This document shows, piece after piece, positions 58,379 to 64,000 of a stretch of 64,000 nt of DNA. Positions within the stretch are counted from its first letter, which is position 1. Each line of letters begins with the position of its first letter. The stretch covers positions 40,440,150-40,504,149 of the forward strand of contig CM051514.1 in the NCBI GenBank assembly GCA_028015205.1, read 5' to 3'. Origin of the DNA: Mytilisepta virgata. Taxonomy: Eukaryota; Mollusca; Bivalvia; Mytilida; Mytilidae. The position numbers and the translations under genes are program-made. Under the pieces are notes generated by a model. The model ran no database searches and had not been told where the DNA came from. It worked only from the letters and a program-made list of their open reading frames with translations.

Positions 58379-61300
58379 CTGAAAAAAATGTTTAATTATT
58401 TTGGCATAAAGATCAATTTTGAGGATTTGCAATCAAAACTGAAAACATTCATTTCCTTTAAATTTAAAGTAAAGACTCACCTTCACAAATTTTAGTTCAA
58501 ACCAAACACCTTCAAGTAAAAATATTTTAAGGAAACTTTCTTTACTTTGCTGTATATTTGCTTGTTTTGTAAATGATACATGTAGGTCATAGTGACCCCA
58601 GTGTTGCTGAACTGTGTTGTACTATACAAGAGGACTGTAGTGGTGAAATATCATTGATATATTATTATAGGTTTCTGATAAATGAACCTGAACGCAAAAC
58701 TTAACAAAAGTCACTGAAGCATAAAATGTAGGTCATAGTGACCCAAGTGTTGTGGAACTGTGTTGTACTATACAAGAGGAATGTAGTGGTAAAATATCAT
58801 TGATATATTACTATAGGTTTCTGAAAAATGAACCTAAACACAAAACTTAATCAAAGTCACTGAAGCATGATATGTAGGTCATAGCGACCCAAGTGTTGCT
58901 GAACTGTGTTGTACTATACAAGAGGACTGTAGTGGTGAAATATCACTAATATATTACTATAGGTTTCTGAGAAATGGAGCTAAACGCAAAACTTAACCGA
59001 ATTGGGATATACGTACGGATGGACAAGGGTAAATCTATATGCCCCAGCCACATTCGTGGCAGGGCATAACAAATAACCTTCAGCAAGTAACTAGCCAATT
59101 CTTTTCAGTCAAGGTCAAAACACACCTTGTTTGGAAATAGGCTTGGGCTTATGGTATGAGATTTGACAGAATTTCGAGAACTAAATTAAATATCGTGCTG
59201 ATCACTGAAATACAGGATTATTATTTCGGCATACATACCATCACTGAATGAATGTTCTTTAGATAACATTGGAGTGTTTAACGAGGGAGTTCCATTACTC
59301 TCATCCTCACTGTCAGTAATTGCTCGAGCAAGTGCTGCTGTAGCTGCTGGATCCAATGAAGGACAAAAATCATCAGAATCAGTGTCAGTGTTACCATTAT
59401 CATCTTCAAAGGAGTTAATACCTGAATCCTTATTTCGAGATTTCTTTCCTGCAGTTAAATAGTATTAAATTAAAATTATTTTCCTTTTGTGATGTTAAGC
59501 CTACCTTCCCTTATGGGAGGTTTTTTCGCAAAAATCTTTACTGTTTTTGTTTGTTTGTTTAGTTGGGTTTTTATGCTGTTTTCAGCACATTTGGCTATTT
59601 CGTGGCGGCCAGTTTTTATTCGTAGAGGAAGCCAGAGTACCTGGGAAGAACCACGACCTTCGATAGGAAAACTGGCAATCCTTGTCAATTAAGATCGAAG
59701 TCAAATACGCCCCGCCACAGGTGAGATTCAAATTCACAACCTCAGTGTTGACAGGCTAATGATCATTAGTAGTCATTATGAACTACCTAGACCACTCGGC
59801 CACCGAGGCCCCTTTACTGTTTTTCAAATTCCCTAAGATTTTTGGCACAGAATATATGGCAAAAAATTTTATCATATTTATGATACATGTAGTACTAATT
59901 TACAGTCATTTTAGGGTAATACTTTTTATACATGGATGTGAAAGGGTATTGAAAGAGTTATTCTGTAACACTGAATTTACACTGACAATTCATATTTGGC
60001 CTACCTACGAAACCAGTATTAACGAGTCTCAATACTGAATTCTAAATAATACAAAGATTTGACACTATGTTTTTTGATCAACATGAACTTAATAAATTAC
60101 TAGTAAGTGTCAGAAAATTATTCTGAAATTAAAGACTTTTTGACTGGAACCTTCCTTTTATAATTTTCTGGGCTAATCACTTCAAATAACAGAATGCACA
60201 AATTTTCAAACTTATATGCAGAAGAAATCTTGTAACTTAATAACAAAAGTGACCTACAACTGAGCAACTGGATAGCTTCATTTTCACTGAATGCATAATA
60301 CAGTTTCACTAAACACATAAAAACAAAAAATATGGCATGGTATCCAACAACAACAACAAAAAAAGAATCCACAGTATCTTACTTGATATTTACCTTTGAA
60401 AGACCATTTGGACTTGAGTTTGAGAGAATAATCTAGTTTCATAAAAACAGGTTCAAACTTGAGGTAGACTCTCTGTAGTAGGTTATGGTATAATACACAT
60501 GGCCACAACATTATACTTATCACTGAAAATATATAAAAATTAATAAGGAACAACCACTTGATATTCTTGTTTATGGCACGACCAACTAAAAAATAAAATG
60601 AAGAAATATTAAATGTATGTAGCGGTAATCTCAATGGCAACTGGAAACTACATTTCATGAAATAATAAAGGCTGAAATTAATTGTGCTTAATAATGAGAA
60701 ATAACCATTAATGTTGTTATGCATTAAAAAATCAATTTTTACCATAATAAATATGCAATAGATAGTCATTGTTCGAAAATATAAAATGTATTTGGGCGAG
60801 CTTTAGAAACATGAGAAAAGGTGAGCTTTAGTGAGCCTTTTCCCCATGTTTCGCAGCGAGCCCAAATAAATTTTATATTTTCCGACAATGACTTTGTATT
60901 GTCTTTATCCTGCAATCCCCTTTAGATGCGTAAATGCCTTAAAATTATGTTTGAAGTTGAAATTCAACTGCAGTGAAAACGCTGGAAATGCCACGACGTC
61001 ATCTGGTACATTAGCTACGCTCCTCACGCTCCATGTAAACAAGTACCTGTAGACTCTATTAGGTCATTGACCTAATACGACTAAAGTTTATTCTACCCCT
61101 TTTATTAGACCGGAAATTGCTTGATTGCAGGATAAATCCTTTTGCTTAGCCTCTACCAGAAACTTAAGTAGTTGCCCCTGACTTAAAGGGGATGAGTCAA
61201 GTTTTTAACAACATAAGAAATATAAATTCAGTTCTTTTGGAAACCTAGGAGTACCACCCTTACATCCTTTTTGGCTTTAAATGTTTTGATAGGTTTTGAA

Positions 61301-62367
61301 TCTGCTGTACAACATATTTGGTTTACTGTTTTGACTTTCCACAGTTCTGTCCTTTTGTTTCAAGATAAATTTGATTTCTTCAATTCTTTATCAATTTAAC
61401 CCTTTATAAACCCATTGTTTATCAAATATTAAATCAACATGTTGTTGCCGACGATTTCAGTCGATGATTTGGTTAAACAAAAGGTCATAGCCAGTCTTTT
61501 ACGTCTGGATTTCTCAGAATCGATTAAGAACACCAAAACAACATATTGTGCAAGTATATGACATAACAATCAGATATGCAAAGAATTCTAAAGTCCTCTG
61601 CAATGATTTAACTCTAAAATTATATAATCTAATTATTATCTCAATTAGATAAATCGGATTATTCTCTGGAAACAATGTAAGAATCTATATATATATGAAT
61701 CTGTTTGCAGGGAAAACCTATGACTTACCAGTAACATAAGATAATAGTAATCCTGGTATATAGTGACCCAGTATGGCTAACGATATGAACACAAAACAAC
61801 TCACAACACAAAACTGAAATGGAGAATAAAAATATATGTATAAAAAAAAGTAATTCTAATCAAATTAAATCTTCAACATTTAAACCATTTACTTCAGGTT
61901 TTTTCTTACTAATGTAGCTACCAAGTTGTTCATATTTTTGAAATCATGTTTAATCCTGTTAAAAGTTAAATTTCAAAAATTCCAACTGCAAAACGATAAG
62001 ATGGTTGGATCATATAAAAATCATACGTATCTAATAAATGTCTTAAAAAATTATTAAAAATTTTATAGTTGTTGTGACTGCCAGGAGACAAAAAATTTAT
62101 TTAATAAATACATATTTTTTTTATTCTTTATCACTTGAAAATGACACACAGTCACCTCCTAACTACAAATTTTTGTTGAACCAAGAAAAAATACAACTAA
62201 TATCAATTCACAGTACCAAGCTGAGTACAAATGTACTTACCAAAAATCTATGATTTCTTCTAAAAGATAGACAACTGTTGACAGTTTTAGATAATGAGCA
62301 CCATATCTGAGCAAGATATTTACATATTTCTGGCACACTCAGCAGACGAGGATGAACTGGTGTCCAA
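57822..62367 (-). CDS. RETREG: RETREG/FAM134 ER-phagy receptor (five exons, 5' end outside the window)
   Basis: Exons in transcript order are 62367-62241, 61813-61729, 60522-60394, 59448-59239 and 58378-57822, giving 368 visible residues; the joins are in phase 0, 1, 1 and 1. The visible protein starts within the reticulon-homology domain ([18 protein letters not shown]), continues with hydrophobic hairpin segments [19 protein letters not shown] and [18 protein letters not shown], then MKLDYSLK, an acidic linker with CPSLDPAA, and ends with [17 protein letters not shown] there fits the LC3-interacting [FWY]xx[LIV] pattern. In vertebrates FAM134 proteins bend ER membrane and recruit LC3 for ER-phagy; the same role is inferred here. 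The paralogue (1, 2 or 3) cannot be assigned and invertebrates may have one ancestral gene. The first exon(s), with the first hairpin, were not found in 62368-64000. Confidence 0.93.
58580..59068 (-). mobile_element. Hairpin-ended repeat (family H4) with three tandem units
   Basis: In the RETREG intron 58379-59238. Three units of about 145 bp begin ATGTAGGTCATAGTGACCC (the third with AGCGACCC) and are followed by GGATGGACAAGGGTAAATC and a terminal hairpin TATGCCCCAGCCAC / GTGGCAGGGCATA (59038-59068). Read on the minus strand, the hairpin comes first and is followed by TTACCCTTGTCCATCCGTAC, as in family H3. Confidence 0.78.
59239..59448 (-). CDS. RETREG: RETREG coding exon (acidic linker)
   Basis: 210 nt, acceptor AACTGCAG, donor GTATGT. 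It encodes a Ser/Asp-rich linker with [20 protein letters not shown] followed by SEDE; the CPxLD and TDSE words are shared by FAM134 proteins. Confidence 0.9.
59549..59811 (-). mobile_element. Full-length SINE with 13-bp target duplication
   Basis: On the minus strand it reads GGGGCCTCGGTGGCCGAGTG (box A region), TGTGAATTTGAATCTCACC (box B region), the body with AATTGACAAGGATTGCCAGT and ATAAAAACTGGCCGCCACGA, and a tail of AAACAAACAAAC. CTTTACTGTTTTT flanks it at 59536-59548 and 59812-59824. It lies in the RETREG intron 59449-60393, antisense to the SINEs at 2329 and 33965. Confidence 0.94.
60394..60522 (-). CDS. RETREG: RETREG coding exon (hairpin segment)
   Basis: 129 nt, acceptor TATATTTTCAG, donor GTAAAT. 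It completes the Val codon and reads [20 protein letters not shown], then [14 protein letters not shown], a hallmark stretch of the FAM134 reticulon domain. A longer frame runs through both flanking introns but is not coding outside the exon. Confidence 0.93.
60765..60892. repeat. Foldback hairpin, nearly complete over 128 bp
   Basis: The left half (GTCATTGTTCGAAAATATAA .. TTTGGGCGAGC) pairs with the right half (GCGAGCCCAAATAAATTTTA .. CCGACAATGAC), and the inner part GAAACATGAGAAAAGG pairs with CCTTTTCCCCATGTTTC. Only a few bases remain unpaired at the centre. It lies in the RETREG intron 60523-61728. Confidence 0.85.
60904..61136. mobile_element. MITE with 14-bp inverted ends
   Basis: TTTATCCTGCAATC (60904-60917) and GATTGCAGGATAAA (61123-61136) are exact inverted repeats. 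The interior includes the 19-bp perfect palindrome ATTAGGTCATTGACCTAAT (61058-61076). It starts 11 bp after the foldback at 60765-60892, so the two may be one composite insertion. No target duplication was resolved. Confidence 0.7.
61729..61813 (-). CDS. RETREG: RETREG coding exon (third hydrophobic segment)
   Basis: 85 nt, acceptor CCATTTCAG, donor GTAAGT. It encodes 28 residues, starting [20 protein letters not shown], and ends in phase 1. Confidence 0.92.
62241..62367 (-). CDS. RETREG: RETREG coding exon, first visible
   Basis: 127 nt, acceptor TTTATTTTCAG, donor GTAAGT. One base completes an upstream codon, followed by [20 protein letters not shown] and a basic amphipathic linker. The [11 protein letters not shown] words are diagnostic of the family. 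Confidence 0.92.
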
Positions 62368-62595
62368 CTGAAAATAAAATGTTACCAGTCTACAACAAAG
62401 TATGATATATAGATTTTTCCTGATTTGACCTTAAATCTTGGGTTCAGATTAGTTATTCTGATGTAATAAATATCTTTATCATATGCTTAGTACTAAATAA
62501 AGAAAACTTGCATATACGATACTGAAAGAACATTGTCAGCTGTATTTTCTACCGTGTTGATATTGATATCATCACCCCTTTATCATACCCCTTAA

Positions 62596-62863
62596 GGTAT
62601 CCGGACCATAAAAGATCATGATCGAAAATTGTATCTCTTTTTGACCGTGAATGGCTGAATCAAACAATTTAAAGCTGGAATTTTGTATACATATTTTTCT
62701 CAAGTTGAAACACACTTTGTTGCTTATATGCAGAGTGTGTAAAAATAAGTTAGTTTTGGCATTTCCAAAGTTTGCCGATAATTACCGAGGTCATTTCAAT
62801 TGCGTTGTATGGAACATATGGGAACTTTTGAATAATCATGTGGTCATTTATGGTCCGGATACC
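62596..62863. mobile_element. MITE of 268 bp with 17-bp inverted ends and TTAA flanks
   Basis: GGTATCCGGACCATAAA at 62596 is the exact inverted repeat of TTTATGGTCCGGATACC ending at 62863. TTAA stands on both sides (62592-62595 and 62864-62867), the piggyBac-type target duplication. A 73-codon frame inside has no domain content. Confidence 0.85.
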
Positions 62864-62924
62864 TTAAAATGATATTGGTCACATGAATATACTCTCCTGT
62901 TCAAATATATGATAAAGCGTACAA

Positions 62925-63020
62925 AACATGACAAAATCTGTCACATGCTGTATCACCCTCGACCAACATCAATATTGGTTTCTCGCGATGAAATGGCATG
63001 TGATACGGATTTTGCCATGT
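62925..63020. repeat. Foldback repeat related to 18722-19330
   Basis: ACATGACAAAATCTGTCACA (62926) pairs imperfectly with GCATGTGATACGGATTTTGC plus CATGT (62996-63020) around a centre with CACCCTCGACCAACATC. The same words occur in inverse orientation at 18765-18800. Confidence 0.6.
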
Positions 63021-63117
63021 ATTATTCTCAATTTATTGTCTAACAATAGAATATAAGCCTAAATATGATAAAACCTGTCAATACAATACAAAATGTCAAA
63101 GTACGCCAATACGACAC

Positions 63118-63360
63118 ATACCCATCCAATATGCGGTATTGACTAGTCAATATGACAGATTGGACTGGTTAGTCAATAAAGGATCATATTTTCAATAGTC
63201 AATATGACATATTGGACAGGTTACGCATTAAAGGATCATATTCGACTGGTTAGTCAATAAAAGTATAATTGCGCAAGGTTTTCCATATTGGCTTAGTTAT
63301 TGGTCCTTGTCTAGCCATATTGGACTTCGGCTTCGACTCAGTCCAATATATTAATACTAT
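63118..63360. repeat. Short-unit imperfect repeat
   Basis: GGACTGGTTAGTCAATAAAG and GATCATATT, GGACAGGTTACGCATTAAAG and GATCATATT, and CGACTGGTTAGTCAATAAAA form three diverged units; AGTCAATATGACA.ATTGGAC occurs twice and CATATTGGACT returns near 63318. No coding content. Confidence 0.55.
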
Positions 63361-64000
63361 AATATTCCATATTCAGTGTTTTTCCTGTTTTCTGGTTAAT
63401 CTGGTCACATGATTACAAGGATATTTCATGTATTGACTTCTTTTAAAAGCATATTGACTCCATAAAAGAAGATAACTCCATATTACTAAAATTTGATCAT
63501 GATTCGATCGTAAATTTTCTCGTTTTCACAATAAATGTCGATTTTTTTCAATTGTCTTTGATTAAATCTGTTACTTTATGTTTCCTTGTCTACCTGTTTT
63601 ACAGAAGGTTGAGAAGTATCAAAATGCACATTTTACATATTTTGGTTTGAAAGTACTGAGGAAGGTTTCTTGACTGAAAACAGACAGTGTGTATGTAATA
63701 TAACAATTAAGGAATTTTAATTCGGTCAATATATTAAATTAAAAGTCTATCATTGATATGTACAATTTCTTATTAAGTCAATTTGGGTCAATAAAAGTTA
63801 TATCAGGCAAGATATTGCAGCGTGTAACTAACATTAAAAGTCATGCATGTTAAAACGATTCAGGAAACATTTTTCAAGGCACACGAATTTTAGGAACCCT
63901 TTTAGCAGGCATTTTGATAGTTACTATATATATATTTACAAACTTGTCACATGTAAATATGATGCTGATAATGAATTCCATTTATATCAATATTTTTAGG

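Larger units (their letters stand above)
62368..64000. other. RETREG upstream intron, repeats only
   Basis: No minus-strand coding exon was recognised. The stretch holds the TTAA-flanked MITE, a foldback at 62925-63020 and a short-unit repeat at 63118-63360. Confidence 0.55.

Noticed and set aside
60284..60769. 161-codon minus-strand frame as a single membrane protein
   Set aside because: Only 60394-60522 is coding (RETREG exon). The rest is intron on both sides, bounded by clear splice sites.

Overview
This is animal nuclear DNA, most likely from a bivalve mollusc. It is AT-rich and intron-rich, with frequent TACATGTA palindromes, tRNA-derived SINEs, a DIRS-type tyrosine-recombinase retrotransposon, LINE remnants and many hairpin-ended repeats. 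The assignment to bivalves rests on general familiarity with repeat content and was not tested by a search. Most of the window is intergenic or intronic.

Two host genes can be read exon by exon, and they converge. On the plus strand, a four-exon gene (coding parts between 42621 and 46375, 346 aa) encodes a seven-helix membrane protein of the TMEM198 (DUF4203) family. On the minus strand, five exons between 62367 and 57822 encode all but the N-terminal end of a RETREG/FAM134 ER-phagy receptor, with reticulon-type hairpin segments and a C-terminal LC3-interacting motif. All splice junctions agree with the GT-AG rule and preserve frame.

The most informative mobile element is a DIRS1-like retrotransposon (11884-17327, minus strand). 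It has gag, RT, RNase H/methyltransferase-like and tyrosine recombinase frames, 113-bp identical inverted terminal repeats, and an internal complementary region matching both outer ends. It sits inside another repeat, and comparison with a second copy of that repeat at 29116-29580 recovers the empty target site: the insertion occurred at a single AATG, which is now present at both ends. The coding frames carry two one-base breaks, so this copy is probably inactive unless frameshifting is used.

Other layers are five or more tRNA-derived SINE copies (two with clear target-site duplications), two LINE 3' ends of one family (one split by a pogo-like MITE), several long foldback elements, a MITE flanked by TTAA, and a set of hairpin-ended repeats whose architecture (terminal hairpin, asymmetric inverted repeat, internal minisatellite, CTAG-T end) resembles non-autonomous Helentrons. 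The largest of these (50888-53183) carries two related minisatellite arrays of about 135 and 134 bp, each behind a near-identical lead-in.

Layout: 1-1760 tandem repeats and a possible BTB-domain pseudogene; 2.3-8.4 kb SINE, LINE and MITE remnants; 11.3-17.8 kb Helentron-like repeat split by the DIRS element; 18.7-26.9 kb foldbacks, SINEs, LINE; 27-42.5 kb mostly featureless AT-rich DNA with a few repeats and possible 5' untranslated exons; 42.6-46.4 kb TMEM198; 47.7-53.6 kb foldback and minisatellite element; 57.8-62.4 kb RETREG; 62.6-63.4 kb MITE and foldback repeats. No known cellular system beyond these genes and elements was found.
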